Assembly: GCF_902459695.1 (NCBI RefSeq)
Contig: NZ_CABPRZ010000002.1
Coordinates: forward strand, 345,112-409,111
Source of the DNA: Pandoraea terrae
Lineage (GTDB): Bacteria > Pseudomonadota > Gammaproteobacteria > Burkholderiales > Burkholderiaceae
Direction of reading: 5' to 3'
DNA: 64,000 nucleotides
Positions 35,615 to 45,685 of the stretch are shown here, piece by piece (positions within the stretch are counted from its first letter, which is position 1; the number at the start of each line of letters is the position of its first letter). The translations under genes were made by a program, and so were the position numbers. The notes beneath the pieces were generated by a model. The model had not been told where the DNA came from. It ran no database searches and saw only the letters and a program-made list of their open reading frames with translations.

Positions 35615-37902
35615 CCGGCGGCCACGTCCGCCGTGCGCAACAGCCGCATGCCGTTGGCGATCACCAGCAGGCTTGCGCCGACGTCGGCAAACACCGCCAT
35701 CCAGAGCGATGCCGCCCCCGACAGTGCAAGACCGAAAAACACCACCTTGATCCCGAGCGCCAGCACGATATTCTGCGTGAGCACCGATGACGTTCGGCGC
35801 GACAGACCGATATACGCCGGGAGTTTGCGCAAATCGTCATCCATGAGCGTGACGTCGGCCGTTTCGAGCGCCGTGTCGGTCCCCGCCAGGCCCATGGCGA
35901 AGCCGACGTCCGACGCGGCCAGTGCAGGCGCGTCGTTGATCCCGTCGCCGACCATGCCGACGGGCCCGTACGTCTTGCGAAGCTGCGTGACCGCTTGCCA
36001 TTTGTCTTCCGGCAGTAGCTCGGCCCGCACATCCGTCACGCCCGCTGCGTGCCCGATGACATCTGCCGTGGCGCGGTTGTCGCCCGTCAACATCACGGTG
36101 TGAATGCCCAAGGCCGTCAAACGTGTCAGCGCTTCACGGCTCCCATCGCGCAAGGTATCGGCGACGGCGAGCACGGCAAGCGCTTGGGTTTCGTCGGCCA
36201 GCACAATCGCGGTGCGCGCCTGCGCCTCCAGCCGTTGCAACGCCGCTTCCACCTCGGGACGGCACACCCCCAGCGATTCGATCAGCCGGTGATTGCCGAG
36301 GTAGTAGAGCGTGCCTGCGATACGGCCGCGCACGCCCTGCCCGTGCAACGCTTCAAAGGCATCGACGGCCGCCAGCGGCCCCGCGTGGGCGGCCACGACC
36401 GCGCGGGCGATCGGATGGGTCGTGTGCGAGTCCAGCGCGGCCGCCAAGGCCAGCATTTCGGCGCGATCCCGGCCGTCAAGCGGCTCGACATCCGTCAGGA
36501 CCGGCTCGCCACGCGTGAGCGTGCCGGTCTTGTCGAGCGCGACGACGCGCAGGCGCCGCCCCGTTTCGAGGAACGCCCCGCCCTTGATCAAAATCCCCAT
36601 GTGCGCGGCGGCCGTTAGTCCGCTCACGACCGTCACCGGCGTGGAAATCACGAGCGCGCACGGACACGCGATCACAAGCATCACCAACGCGCTATAGATC
36701 CAGGGGGTCCACGCCAGTCCCAATGCCAACGGCGGCACGAACGCCACGAGCAAGGCGCACAAGACGACAGCCGGCGTGTAGACGCGGGAGAACCGGTCAA
36801 CAAAACGCTGCGTCGGCGAGCGCTGCTGCTGTGCGGTTTCGATGATCCTCACGATGCGCGCAAGCGTCGTGTCGCCCGGCGCGGTGCTAACGCGGTAGGC
36901 CAGCAGGCCACTCTCGTTGATGCTGCCTGCGTAGACCACGTCGCCGGGATGTTTGTCGACGGGCACGGACTCGCCCGTGATCGGCGCCTGATTCACGGCG
37001 GACGCCCCCTGCTCGACGACACCGTCCAAGGCGATGCGTTCGCCGGGACGCGCGCGCACCACGGCGCCGACGGTGATGCGTTCGACCGCGGTGTCCTGCC
37101 AAGTTCCGTCCGCCTGGGCGACGGACGCCTGCTCGGGACTCAGCTGCATCAATGCCTCGACCGCCCGGCGCGCGCGCGTGAGCGACGCGGCTTCCAGCTT
37201 CTCGGCGAGTGCGAAGAGCACGATCACCATCGCGGCCTCCGGCCACTGGCCGATCGCAAGCGCGCCGAGCACCGCAAGCGACATCAGGAAATGGATGTTC
37301 AGCGTCACGTGACGTAGCGCGATCCAGCCCTTCTTCAGCGTAGGCAAGCCGCACAAGGCAATCGCGGCAACGACCGCCGCACCGATCCACGGGCTGTGCT
37401 CCGGCACGCCAGCCCACGCGGCCCCTTCGGCCAAGGCCGCCAGCGCACCGCCGGCGCCAAGGCGCCAAACACCCGCGCGCGCACGGCGTGCAGCATCCGG
37501 GGCAGCGTTTGCCGCATTGTCGCCGGGACCGAGCCGCACCGGCGTCATGCCGAGACTGCGCAGTGTCCGGGCCGACGCCTCCGATACGGCGGCGACATCA
37601 GCCGCGGCGGCGGCCACCACCGTCAGTTCGCGCGTGAGCAGATTGAAATACAGATCGGCGACGCCGGACTGCTTCCCGAGCTGGTCGCGAATCAGTTGCG
37701 CCTCGGTCGGGCAATCCATCTGCTCGATCCGGAATCGCACCTGCGGCAGCGCATCGGAGGGCGCCGCCGTCACGGCCGCCGTCCCAGCGTGGGCGTGATC
37801 GTGGCCGCAACACGGCGCCGGGTGCGCGCCAGTCCCGGCATGATCGTGCGACGGCCTGGACGGCAGCGAGGGGGGCATGACGGTGTCCGTATTGCTCGGC
37901 AT
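35566..37902 (-). CDS. cadA: heavy-metal P1B-type ATPase (Cd/Zn/Pb exporter)
   Basis: 778 aa. A His-rich N-terminus (HDHAGTGAHPAPCCGHDHAH) is followed by a heavy-metal-associated domain with the MDCPTE metal site. Membrane helices include the metal-channel motif CPC in ACPCALVISTP. The phosphorylation motif DKTGTLT, the phosphatase motif ITGES and the hinge GDGINDAPALA are all intact. The ATG at 37902 follows CGGGAG. It faces a MerR-family gene across a 68-nt gap with a MerR-type promoter, so it is induced by divalent metals (inference from the regulator class). Confidence 0.93.
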   Translation of the reverse strand: MPSNTDTVMPPSLPSRPSHDHAGTGAHPAPCCGHDHAHAGTAAVTAAPSDALPQVRFRIEQMDCPTEAQLIRDQLGKQSGVADLYFNLLTRELTVVAAAAADVAAVSEASARTLRSLGMTPVRLGPGDNAANAAPDAARRARAGVWRLGAGGALAALAEGAAWAGVPEHSPWIGAAVVAAIALCGLPTLKKGWIALRHVTLNIHFLMSLAVLGALAIGQWPEAAMVIVLFALAEKLEAASLTRARRAVEALMQLSPEQASVAQADGTWQDTAVERITVGAVVRARPGERIALDGVVEQGASAVNQAPITGESVPVDKHPGDVVYAGSINESGLLAYRVSTAPGDTTLARIVRIIETAQQQRSPTQRFVDRFSRVYTPAVVLCALLVAFVPPLALGLAWTPWIYSALVMLVIACPCALVISTPVTVVSGLTAAAHMGILIKGGAFLETGRRLRVVALDKTGTLTRGEPVLTDVEPLDGRDRAEMLALAAALDSHTTHPIARAVVAAHAGPLAAVDAFEALHGQGVRGRIAGTLYYLGNHRLIESLGVCRPEVEAALQRLEAQARTAIVLADETQALAVLAVADTLRDGSREALTRLTALGIHTVMLTGDNRATADVIGHAAGVTDVRAELLPEDKWQAVTQLRKTYGPVGMVGDGINDAPALAASDVGFAMGLAGTDTALETADVTLMDDDLRKLPAYIGLSRRTSSVLTQNIVLALGIKVVFFGLALSGAASLWMAVFADVGASLLVIANGMRLLRTADVAAGQRWRIARRNASGEGS

Positions 37903-37937
37903 GAATTCTCCCGGTAACGCAAAAAGTGTTACCCTAG

Positions 37938-37968
37938 ATTGAAAACCCTGTAGCGACTACGGAGTCAA
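37938..37968 (-). promoter_or_regulatory. MerR-type promoter/operator for cadA
   Basis: On the minus strand TTGACT (37968-37963) and TTCAAT (37943-37938) are separated by 19 bp, the long spacer typical of MerR-controlled promoters. The spacer contains the imperfect dyad ACTCCGTAG-TCG-CTACAGGGT (37945-37965), resembling CadR/PbrR operators. It lies next to the cadR start and can regulate both genes. Confidence 0.75.
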
Positions 37969-37970
37969 GC

Positions 37971-38453
37971 ATGAGAATTGGAGCGCTGGCCAAAGCCGCC
38001 GACACGGATGTCGAAACCATCCGCTATTACGAACGCGCCGGCTTGCTGGCCGCCCCGCCGCGCACCGATGCGGGCTACCGGGCATACGGCGAGGAGCATG
38101 TGGAAGCCCTGCGGTTCATCCGCCATTGCCGCTCGCTCGACATGCCGCTGGCCGACGCCAAACGTCTCGCGGAACTGGCCCATGACACACACGTGACCTG
38201 CGAGGATGCGAACCGGCTGATCGAATCGCATCTGGCGCGCGTGCATGCGCGCATCCACGCCCTGCAATCGCTGGAGCAGCAATTGCTGCACCTGCAGTCG
38301 CAATGCCGCAGCCGTCACGAAACCCAGGACTGCGGCATCCTGCGTGCCCTGATGCAGGGGGCGCACGGCGAAGCGTGCGCCTGCCACACGGACGCGCAGA
38401 CCGGCCAGGAGACGATCACGCCCACCTGCGACGAGGCATGTCACACGCATTGA
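37971..38453 (+). CDS. cadR: MerR-family Cd(II)/Pb(II)-responsive regulator
   Basis: 160 aa. N-terminal MerR helix-turn-helix (MRIGALAKAADTDVETIRYYERAGLL) and dimerisation helix. C-terminal metal site with cysteines in CRSRHETQDCGIL, plus a Cys/His-rich tail (EACACHTDAQ, CDEACHTH) characteristic of CadR-type sensors. Divergent from cadA, 68 nt away. The ATG at 37971 follows TACGGAG, which is also part of the operator. Confidence 0.92.
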   Translation: MRIGALAKAADTDVETIRYYERAGLLAAPPRTDAGYRAYGEEHVEALRFIRHCRSLDMPLADAKRLAELAHDTHVTCEDANRLIESHLARVHARIHALQSLEQQLLHLQSQCRSRHETQDCGILRALMQGAHGEACACHTDAQTGQETITPTCDEACHTH

Positions 38454-38682
38454 CGTGCGTTCCTGCGATCCTCCCGGTCAACCCCGTTCGCCCATGGCGC
38501 GTTTGTTGCATGAGGAAACTCGCTGGACGCTGGCGAGTTCGATACAATGCGACAAAACCCGTTCGCACTTCGATTGAGTGCGGATGAACGGCACGCAACG
38601 CGGGGCCGCGTGAATCGCGAACCGCACCGATGCCTGCAAAACATTTTCGCGCCCGACCGCGCGCCACACTCTCGGAGACCTT

Positions 38683-39936
38683 ATGCCAAGCGACGTATTC
38701 GCCACGCCCCAGCCCACGACGACTGACAGCGCCGACATCGTCATCATGGGCGGCGGCGCCGCGGGCATTTCCGTTGCCGCGAGCCTGCGCCGCCGGCGCC
38801 CGACGCTCTCGATTACCATCGTCGAGCCTGCCGACACGCACTACTATCAGCCCGCCTGGACGCTCGTGGGCGCCGGTGAATTCGAGTCCGCCGACACCGC
38901 ACGTCCAATGGCGAGCGTCATTCCGCCAGGCGTGACATGGCTCAAGGCCGCCATCACGGCGTTTGCGCCTGAGCAGAATCATGTCAGCCTGTCCGACGGC
39001 CGCCGCCTCGGCTATCGCTTCCTGATCGTTGCACCCGGTCTGCAGTTGAACTGGGAAGCGATCGACGGCCTCTCCGAAACCCTCGGCCAAAACGGCGTGA
39101 CGTCGAACTACCGCTTCGACCTGGCCCCTTATACCTGGTCGCTGGTCAAGCAGTTTCGCGGTGGCAACGCCCTGTTTACGCAGCCGCCGATGCCGATCAA
39201 GTGCGCCGGGGCGCCGCAGAAGGCCATGTATCTGTCGGCGGACACCTGGCGCCGCCAGGGTGTGCTGGACAAGGCCAGGATCGAGTTTCACCTGGTTGCC
39301 CCGGTGCTGTTCGGCGTCAAGGATTTCGTGCCGGCCCTGATGGAGTACGTCAACAAGTACGGCATCTCGCTGAACTTCGGTTCGCATCTGCGTGCCGTCG
39401 ACGGCGCACGCCGCGTGGCGCGCTTCGAGATCGTCAATGCGGAAGGCCAATCGACGTTTGTCGACAAACCCTTCGATATCCTGCACGCCGTGCCCCCGCA
39501 AAGCGCGCCCGATGTGGTGCGCGCCAGTCCGCTGGCCGATGCTGCGGGCTGGTGTGCCGTTGACCAGGGCACGCTCCAGCATCCGCGCCACGCCAACGTC
39601 TTCGGTATGGGCGATGCGTGCTCGGCGCCCAACGCAAAGACCGCGGCCGCAGCCCGCAAGCAAGCCGTGGTCGTGGCCGAGAATCTGCTCGCGACGCTCG
39701 ACGGCCGCCCGATGCCGCTCCAGTACGACGGCTATGGCGCCTGCCCGTTGACCGTCGAGCACGGCAAGATCGTGCTGGCGGAGTTCGGCTATGGCGGCAA
39801 ATTGCTGCCCACCTTCCCGATCGACGGCACGCATGCCAACCGCATCGCCTGGGTGCTGAAAAAGTACATCCTGCCGCAGGTGTATTGGAACGGCATGCTG
39901 CGCGGCCGTGAATGGCTCGCGCGTCCGGCGCGGTGA
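38683..39936 (+). CDS. sqr: sulfide:quinone oxidoreductase-like FAD protein
   Basis: 417 aa flavoprotein. FAD-binding GGGAAGISVAASLRRR at about 23-38; a conserved Cys in PPMPIKCAGAPQKAMYL; and the C-terminal FAD-contact motif FGMGDACSAPNAKTAAAARKQ. These match the SQR class found in proteobacteria and mitochondria, which oxidises sulfide to persulfide and reduces quinone at the membrane face. It lacks clear transmembrane helices; the C-terminal amphipathic segment (VLKKYILPQVYWNGML) fits membrane contact. The ATG follows CGGAGACC. No obvious operon partners. Confidence 0.82.
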   Translation: MPSDVFATPQPTTTDSADIVIMGGGAAGISVAASLRRRRPTLSITIVEPADTHYYQPAWTLVGAGEFESADTARPMASVIPPGVTWLKAAITAFAPEQNHVSLSDGRRLGYRFLIVAPGLQLNWEAIDGLSETLGQNGVTSNYRFDLAPYTWSLVKQFRGGNALFTQPPMPIKCAGAPQKAMYLSADTWRRQGVLDKARIEFHLVAPVLFGVKDFVPALMEYVNKYGISLNFGSHLRAVDGARRVARFEIVNAEGQSTFVDKPFDILHAVPPQSAPDVVRASPLADAAGWCAVDQGTLQHPRHANVFGMGDACSAPNAKTAAAARKQAVVVAENLLATLDGRPMPLQYDGYGACPLTVEHGKIVLAEFGYGGKLLPTFPIDGTHANRIAWVLKKYILPQVYWNGMLRGREWLARPAR

Positions 39937-40263
39937 CACCCGATCGGCCGGCCTGAATCCCGTCGGCCGGTCCGCCATGCCTTCCGTTGCAACCCGGCCT
40001 CAATTTTCTGGGCCGCCTGCCGTTAACAGGACGAGAACCCGATAGCACCGCAACCGGGAACGCGCATCCGTCAGGCCACGCCTTGCGCGCGGTCTGCCGG
40101 TCGGCCAAGCCGTCTGGCCGACATTTTCCCCGCGTCTTATGCAGAACATGACTGAAAGGTTATTTGGCGGCACGACCTGTTTGACACGTAGGCACGATAT
40201 CGGCGGAAGCCCGGCCTGCCCCGGACGGGCGCCGTGCGCGGCGACGCATGTGCGGCCGGCGCT
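39937..40263. other. intergenic region between sqr and the EAL gene
   Basis: 327 nt. GGCCGG...CCGGCC-type inverted repeats at about 39946-39974 could form a terminator stem for sqr, but there is no T run. No gene supported. Confidence 0.4.
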
Positions 40264-41598
40264 ATGAACGACACCAACGCCCTGCGCCGCCAGGTAGCGC
40301 TGGCCGATCTGCTGCTCGATCGCCAGCGGCTGTTGCGCGCCTTGAGCCTGGAGCTTCGCACGCCGAACTCGCCGGGCGCCCACAGCGCGCTGCTCGTGCT
40401 GCATGTCGGCCGCGGTCAGAACACCGCGCGCCACAAGCGTCATCTGTCCGATGCCGACATGCTGGCCACGGTCGCCTTCCGGATCGGCTCGCGTATTCGC
40501 CGCCGCGACCTGATCGGCCGCGTGGCCGATCATCAGATCGCCATCCTGCTGCGCGACCTCGGCAACCGCGACGCAGCCGTGCAAATTGCCAAACGCTTCA
40601 TCCGCGCGGGCGAATCACCGATGCCCTGCGGTGACGGACTGCTCTACCCGATTATTTCGGCCGGCATCACGCACCTCCCGCAAGTCCCCGTCTGGCCCGC
40701 CACGCTGCTCAAGCACACGGCGGACGTCGCGGATCTGGCCATTCGCGAGAGCGAAGCGCGATTCCTGGTGAGCGAGGCGCCGCAGAGCGATACCAACGCG
40801 ATCGAGCCCGACGCTGATGCTGGCGACGAAACTTACTGGCGCAGCATGATCGGCCAGGCGCTGTCGGGCGCCGAGTTCCGACTGCACTATCAGCCGCAGA
40901 TCGACATGCGCACCCACCGCCTGACTGGCCTGGAAGCGCTGATCCGATGGCAACGCGACGACGAACTGATCATGCCGGGCGAATTCATCCCGGCGGCCGA
41001 GCGATGCGACGTGATCGGCCCGATCGGCGACTGGACCCTGCAGGAGGCCTGCCGGCAACTCGACCAATGGCGACATGCCGGCGAGGAATACCCCCGCGTG
41101 GCCGTCAATCTTTCCGCGCAGCAAATGCGCGTGAGCACGCTCGATACGGTCCGCTACGCGCTCAAGCATCATCGCGTCGATGCCGAGAAGCTCGAGATCG
41201 AAATTACGGAATCGTCATTGATTTCCCATCTCGACGAAGCTGCCACGCTCATGAACGAACTCGTTGCGATGGGCGTGCGCCTGTCGCTCGACGACTTTGG
41301 CACCGGCTACTCCAGCTTCGTGCGACTCAAGCGGTGGCCGTTCGGTACCGTCAAGATCGACTATCAATTCGTCGCGGGCGTGCTGATGGGCGGTTATGAT
41401 ACCGAACTGATTCGCGCCATCATCGCCATCGCGCGCAAACTCGAAATCGAAACCGTTGCCGAGGGCGTCGAGACCAGCGCCCAGCGCGATGCGCTCGCAA
41501 GTCTCGGGTGTCATGCGTGGCAAGGGTATCATTGCACTCGTCCCCTGCCGCCCGGACACATCGAATCGTTCATTCGGGACTGGCACGGACGCATGTAG
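40264..41598 (+). CDS. EAL-domain protein (c-di-GMP phosphodiesterase) with degenerate GGDEF-like front
   Basis: 444 aa. The EAL domain (about 200-440) shows GLEALIRW, NLSAQQM, EITES, DDFGTGYSS and KIDYQFV, so the metal-binding residues for c-di-GMP hydrolysis look intact. The first 180 residues resemble a GGDEF fold (LADLLLDRQRLLRAL..., RIGSRIRRRDLIGRVADHQIAILL) but have no GGDEF motif. No membrane segment or sensory domain. The ATG at 40264 (MNDTNALRRQ) is used; an upstream alternative start is possible. Confidence 0.88.
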   Translation: MNDTNALRRQVALADLLLDRQRLLRALSLELRTPNSPGAHSALLVLHVGRGQNTARHKRHLSDADMLATVAFRIGSRIRRRDLIGRVADHQIAILLRDLGNRDAAVQIAKRFIRAGESPMPCGDGLLYPIISAGITHLPQVPVWPATLLKHTADVADLAIRESEARFLVSEAPQSDTNAIEPDADAGDETYWRSMIGQALSGAEFRLHYQPQIDMRTHRLTGLEALIRWQRDDELIMPGEFIPAAERCDVIGPIGDWTLQEACRQLDQWRHAGEEYPRVAVNLSAQQMRVSTLDTVRYALKHHRVDAEKLEIEITESSLISHLDEAATLMNELVAMGVRLSLDDFGTGYSSFVRLKRWPFGTVKIDYQFVAGVLMGGYDTELIRAIIAIARKLEIETVAEGVETSAQRDALASLGCHAWQGYHCTRPLPPGHIESFIRDWHGRM

Positions 41599-41772
41599 TC
41601 CCGGGCGGCGTGCGGGTTCTCGCGCCGGCGACCGCTTTTTACGCCGGAGGCGAGGAGATGCGATAATGTCGTCCATGACACCCGAGGCGCACGCGCTTCG
41701 TGACTGCCCGAGGGTTGTCCGGCTATTTTTCGCGCTCCCGCTCCACTCCCCACGGCGCTTCGCCGCGTTGCC

Positions 41773-41970
41773 ATGTCCGAACTTCACGACCGCCCTGACA
41801 GCCCTTGCATCGGCGTCTGTTCCACGCTTTTCGACGACGTTTGCAAAGGTTGCGGCCGCACCGCCCATGAAGTCAGCAACTGGGTGTTTCTCTCGGACGA
41901 GGAGAAGCAGGCCGTGTGGACGCGCATTCAGCGCGAAGGTACGGCCATGCGATTCTGCAATTCGGCGTGA
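41773..41970 (+). CDS. DUF1289 family small Cys-rich protein
   Basis: 65 aa. It has the DUF1289 pattern: SPCIGVC, nine residues later CKGCGRT, then EVSNWVFLSDEEKQAVWTRI. Four cysteines probably bind Zn or an Fe-S cluster. The family has no established function. Monocistronic, 174 nt after the EAL gene. Confidence 0.88.
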   Translation: MSELHDRPDSPCIGVCSTLFDDVCKGCGRTAHEVSNWVFLSDEEKQAVWTRIQREGTAMRFCNSA

Positions 41971-42023
41971 AGCATGGGTGGCGGCACCGCGTGGCGCCGC
42001 CATGACGCCCGAAGCGATGGCCT

Positions 42024-43454
42024 CTACTTTGGCGAGCGGAACTGCAGGGATTTATATTCCAGGAACTCTTCAAGCCCGTACACGCCGTTTTCGCGGCCGT
42101 GTCCCGACTGCTTGAATCCGCCGAACGGCGCTTGCACGTTGAACTCTCCGCCGTTGATATCAACCTGTCCGGTGCGGATACGCCGTGCCACCCGCACTGC
42201 ACGTGCCTCATCGCCCGACCACACGCCTCCGCCCAAACCGTAGATCGAATCATTGGCGATGCGCACTGCATCGTCTTCGTTGTCATACGTGATGATCGAC
42301 AGCACCGGGCCGAAAATCTCTTCCTGTGCCACCGTGGCATCGGGCTTGACCTTGCCGAGCACGGTCGGTTGCACGAAGAAGCCGGTTTCACGGCCGGCCG
42401 GGATATCGGGGCCGCCTGACACCAGTTCCGCTCCCTCGGCCAGACCACGCCGAATATAGCTGGTCACGCGCTCCCGCTGCGCGGCGGAAGCCAGCGGACC
42501 GAGGCGTGTCCCCTCCTCGCGCGGATCGCCGAGCGTGAAACGCTCCGCAAACTGCTTCGCCAGCGCCTTGGCTTCCTCGTAGCGCGCCGCCGGCACGAGC
42601 ATGCGCGTATGCGCCGAGCAGGTTTGGCCTGAATTGAGATAGCACGCATTGAGCGTGCCTTTCACGGCGGCTGACAAATCGGCGTCGTCGAGAATCACCG
42701 AGGCTGATTTGCCGCCCAGTTCCAGCGCCACACGCTTGACGGTTGCCGATGCGACCTCCGACACGCGCTTGCCTGCGCGTGTGGAGCCCGTGAAAGACAC
42801 CATGTCCACGTCCGGGTGGCGTGCCAGCACTTCACCGACGACCGGGCCGAGCCCCGTGACAAGATTGAAGACACCCGCCGGCAACCCTGCCGCGTCGATG
42901 ACTTCGGCCAGCACGAACGCATTGAACGGCGCCACTTCCGACGGCTTGAGCACGACAGTACAGCCGGCGGCCAGCGCGGGTGCGACTTTCAACGTGATCT
43001 GATTGAGCGGATAGTTCCATGGCGTGATCGCGCCGACGACGCCGACCGGCTCCCGCACGACGACCGAATTGCCGACACGCTCCTCGAACGTGAAGGACTC
43101 GGCGAGCTCTGCGTACTTGCCCCAATGGTAGACGGGACCGCCCACCTGGATGGCGCGCGCGAGCTTGATCGGCATGCCGGTTTCGCCGGTGATGAGTTGC
43201 GCGAGTTCGTCGGTCCGCGCTTTCAGACCGGCGGCGACACGGCGCAGGTAGCCGGCCCGGTCGGCGGGCGGCGTGGCCGCCCAGGCGTCACGCGCCGCCG
43301 CAGCAGCGGCAATGGCTGCTTCCGTGTCGGCGGCGGTCCCGGCGGGAATCGTGCCCATCAATGTTTCGTCGGCCGAATGAAAGACTTCCAGTGTGTCGCG
43401 GCACGAGGGCGCCACCCACTGTCCATTGATGTAAAACCTGTCGTAAGCGGTCAT
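42024..43454 (-). CDS. NAD(P)-dependent aldehyde dehydrogenase
   Basis: 476 aa. Oxidises an aldehyde to the acid. The general-base Glu is in ALELGGKSA, the nucleophile Cys in [12 protein letters not shown], and NAD contacts in TPWNYPLNQ and [19 protein letters not shown] is the late conserved block. Complete. The ATG at 43454 follows GCAGGAG; the longer frame upstream has no support. The substrate is unknown, since neighbours give no pathway clue. Confidence 0.9.
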   Translation of the reverse strand: MTAYDRFYINGQWVAPSCRDTLEVFHSADETLMGTIPAGTAADTEAAIAAAAAARDAWAATPPADRAGYLRRVAAGLKARTDELAQLITGETGMPIKLARAIQVGGPVYHWGKYAELAESFTFEERVGNSVVVREPVGVVGAITPWNYPLNQITLKVAPALAAGCTVVLKPSEVAPFNAFVLAEVIDAAGLPAGVFNLVTGLGPVVGEVLARHPDVDMVSFTGSTRAGKRVSEVASATVKRVALELGGKSASVILDDADLSAAVKGTLNACYLNSGQTCSAHTRMLVPAARYEEAKALAKQFAERFTLGDPREEGTRLGPLASAAQRERVTSYIRRGLAEGAELVSGGPDIPAGRETGFFVQPTVLGKVKPDATVAQEEIFGPVLSIITYDNEDDAVRIANDSIYGLGGGVWSGDEARAVRVARRIRTGQVDINGGEFNVQAPFGGFKQSGHGRENGVYGLEEFLEYKSLQFRSPK

Positions 43455-43596
43455 GCTGTCGTCTCCTGCAGCGTCCATGAACGGCCCATTGTAGCGCTGC
43501 CGTTGCCTGGCTCCCAGCGCTTCGGCGCAAATCGGCGCCATCCGAGCCGGCGCTTCCATTTGTCCGATGCAGCCGCCAGCCGCAGCCGGTAAACGA

Positions 43597-43628
43597 CGCA
43601 GGGCGCACGGTTGCGCGTGCGCCCTGCG
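43597..43628. terminator. perfect 12-bp hairpin downstream of ybiT
   Basis: CGCAGGGCGCAC and GTGCGCCCTGCG with an 8-nt loop, in the 233-nt gap between ybiT (ending) and the aldehyde dehydrogenase gene (starting) on the same strand. There is no strong T run; it may act as a Rho-assisted stop or a 3'-end stabiliser. Confidence 0.55.
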
Positions 43629-43687
43629 GCTGCCGAACCGGGGGCGTCAATTCCCCGTGCCGGCGTCGGACCGGTATCCGAAGGCGA

Positions 43688-45280
43688 TCAGACCTCGACG
43701 CCCTGGCTGGCCAGATACTCTTCGTAGGTGCCTTGATAGTCGGAGATTTTGCCGTGCTTGATTTCGATAATCCGCGTTGCGAGCCCTGACACGAACTCAC
43801 GGTCATGCGAAACGAACACCAGCGTACCCGGATACTGTTCGAGCGCCATTTGCAGCGATTCGATCGATTCCATGTCCATGTGGTTGGTCGGCTCGTCCAT
43901 CATCAGAACGTTATGACGGCCCAGCATGAGCTTGCCCCAGATCATGCGGCCCTTTTCGCCGCCCGAGAGCACCCGCACCGACTTGCGCACATCATCGCCG
44001 CCGAACAGCAGCCGTCCGAGCGAGCCGCGAATGACTTGATCGTCGTCGCCTTCCTTGGCCCACTGGGTCATCCAGTCGGTGAGCGTCAGGTCTTCAGGGA
44101 ACGCGCTGGACGTATCCTGCGGCATATAACCGATATTGGCGTGTTCGGCCCACTTCACCGTACCGGCATCGGCTTCGAGGTCGCCGAGCAGGCTACGCAG
44201 CAACGTGGTCTTGCCTACGCCATTCTCGCCAATGATCGCGACCTTCTCGCCGGCGCGCACGGCACCGGTGAAATTATTGAAGATCGGGCGGTCATAGGCC
44301 TTGCTGACGCCTTCCGCTTCGACCGCCAGATTATGCAGTTTCTTCTCGAATTCGAAGCGGATGAACGGATTCTGACGCGATGACGGCTTGACGTCCTCGA
44401 CCTTGATCTTGTCGATCTGTTTCAGGCGGCTGGTGGCTTGGCGGGCCTTCGACTTGTTGGCCGAGAAGCGGCGCACGAAGTCCTGCAGATCGGCGATACG
44501 TTCCTTGGCCTTGGCATTGGCGCTGACCTGGCGTTCGCGGGCTTGCGCCGACGCCAGCATATAGTCGTCGTAATTGCCCGGATAAACCTTGAGTGTGCCG
44601 TAGTCCATGTCGGCCATGTGCGTGCAGACCTGGTTCAGGAAATGTCGATCGTGCGAGATGATGATCATGGTGGAATTGCGCTCATTGAGCACATCTTCCA
44701 GCCAGCGGATCGTATTGATATCCAGGTTATTGGTCGGTTCGTCGAGCAGCAGCACGTCCGGATCGGAGAACAGCGCTTGCGCGAGCAGCACGCGCAGCTT
44801 CCAGCCCGGCGCGACGGCGCTCATCGGCCCCTGATGCTGATCCGTCGGAATACCGACGCCCAACAGCAGTTCACCTGCCCGCGCTTCCGCCGTATAGCCA
44901 CCGTACTCGGCAAACTTCGCTTCGAGTTCCGCCGCGTGCATATAATCGTCGTCGGTCGCTTCCGGGTTGGCGTAGATGGCGTCGCGCTCGCTCATGGCGG
45001 CCCACATTTCCACGTGCCCCATCAGTACGACGTCGAGCACGCGCATCTCTTCGAACGCGAACTGATCCTGCTTCAGCTTGCCCACGCGGACATTCGGCTC
45101 CAGCATGACCACGCCGCTCGACGGCTCGAGGTCATCGCCGAGGATCTTCATGAACGTGGATTTCCCGCAACCGTTCGCTCCGATCAGGCCGTAGCGGTTG
45201 CCCCCGCCGAACTTGACGGAGATATTCTCGAAGAGCGGCTTTGCGCCGAATTGGATGGTGATATTGGCAGTGGACAGCAC
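43688..45280 (-). CDS. ybiT: ABC-F family ATPase (YbiT-like ribosome-associated)
   Basis: 530 aa, two ABC domains and no membrane segments. First Walker [10 protein letters not shown] and Walker [13 protein letters not shown]; second GENGVGKTT, signature LSGGEKGRM and [12 protein letters not shown]. The charged inter-domain linker (about 240-330) is typical of ABC-F proteins that act on the ribosome. The length equals E. coli YbiT, and the second signature is LSGGEKGR as in YbiT. The start is the GTG at 45280, giving the family N-terminus (M)[24 protein letters not shown]; there is no ATG at that site. Confidence 0.9.
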   Translation of the reverse strand: MLSTANITIQFGAKPLFENISVKFGGGNRYGLIGANGCGKSTFMKILGDDLEPSSGVVMLEPNVRVGKLKQDQFAFEEMRVLDVVLMGHVEMWAAMSERDAIYANPEATDDDYMHAAELEAKFAEYGGYTAEARAGELLLGVGIPTDQHQGPMSAVAPGWKLRVLLAQALFSDPDVLLLDEPTNNLDINTIRWLEDVLNERNSTMIIISHDRHFLNQVCTHMADMDYGTLKVYPGNYDDYMLASAQARERQVSANAKAKERIADLQDFVRRFSANKSKARQATSRLKQIDKIKVEDVKPSSRQNPFIRFEFEKKLHNLAVEAEGVSKAYDRPIFNNFTGAVRAGEKVAIIGENGVGKTTLLRSLLGDLEADAGTVKWAEHANIGYMPQDTSSAFPEDLTLTDWMTQWAKEGDDDQVIRGSLGRLLFGGDDVRKSVRVLSGGEKGRMIWGKLMLGRHNVLMMDEPTNHMDMESIESLQMALEQYPGTLVFVSHDREFVSGLATRIIEIKHGKISDYQGTYEEYLASQGVEV

Positions 45281-45685
45281 GGGCGGATTCCGGAAGGTGA
45301 GGCGGTATTTGAAGCGAAGAACTGCGAAACCCGGCATTTTACCATCGTTGCGCGAATAGATTACGACGGCGGGGCGTTAGCGCCTTCGACCAACGCACGC
45401 GCTTGCCTCGGCGGCCTTCACCCCTGGGGGCATGCCGACGGCTCGACTTGCCTTGCAAACCGGGGCGCGTTCATATAAGTAGGTCGGTTGGCGGCCCCGG
45501 GAGTGGGCAGGGGCGCAAGCGGCGCAAATCGCGATGTTGACGGAATCCTGGTCACGCAGGGGAGGCCTGAGTCGTCATTGGCGCAATGATAAGGGGTTCT
45601 CGCTATGGCTCGCACCCGGCTAATGCTTCATAATGGATTAGTTATGCATTCCCGGGTCCGTCATGCGCGGATCAATATATTTCTC
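45281..45685. promoter_or_regulatory. divergent intergenic region with candidate LysR box
   Basis: About 400 nt between ybiT and a LysR-type gene. CTAAT (45620-45624) and ATTAG (45637-45641) form a dyad with a 12-nt centre, enclosing TAATGCTTCATAATGGATTA. This is a good candidate for the regulator's own operator and argues that its coding region starts downstream, at 45686. Nothing else clear in the gap. Confidence 0.5.
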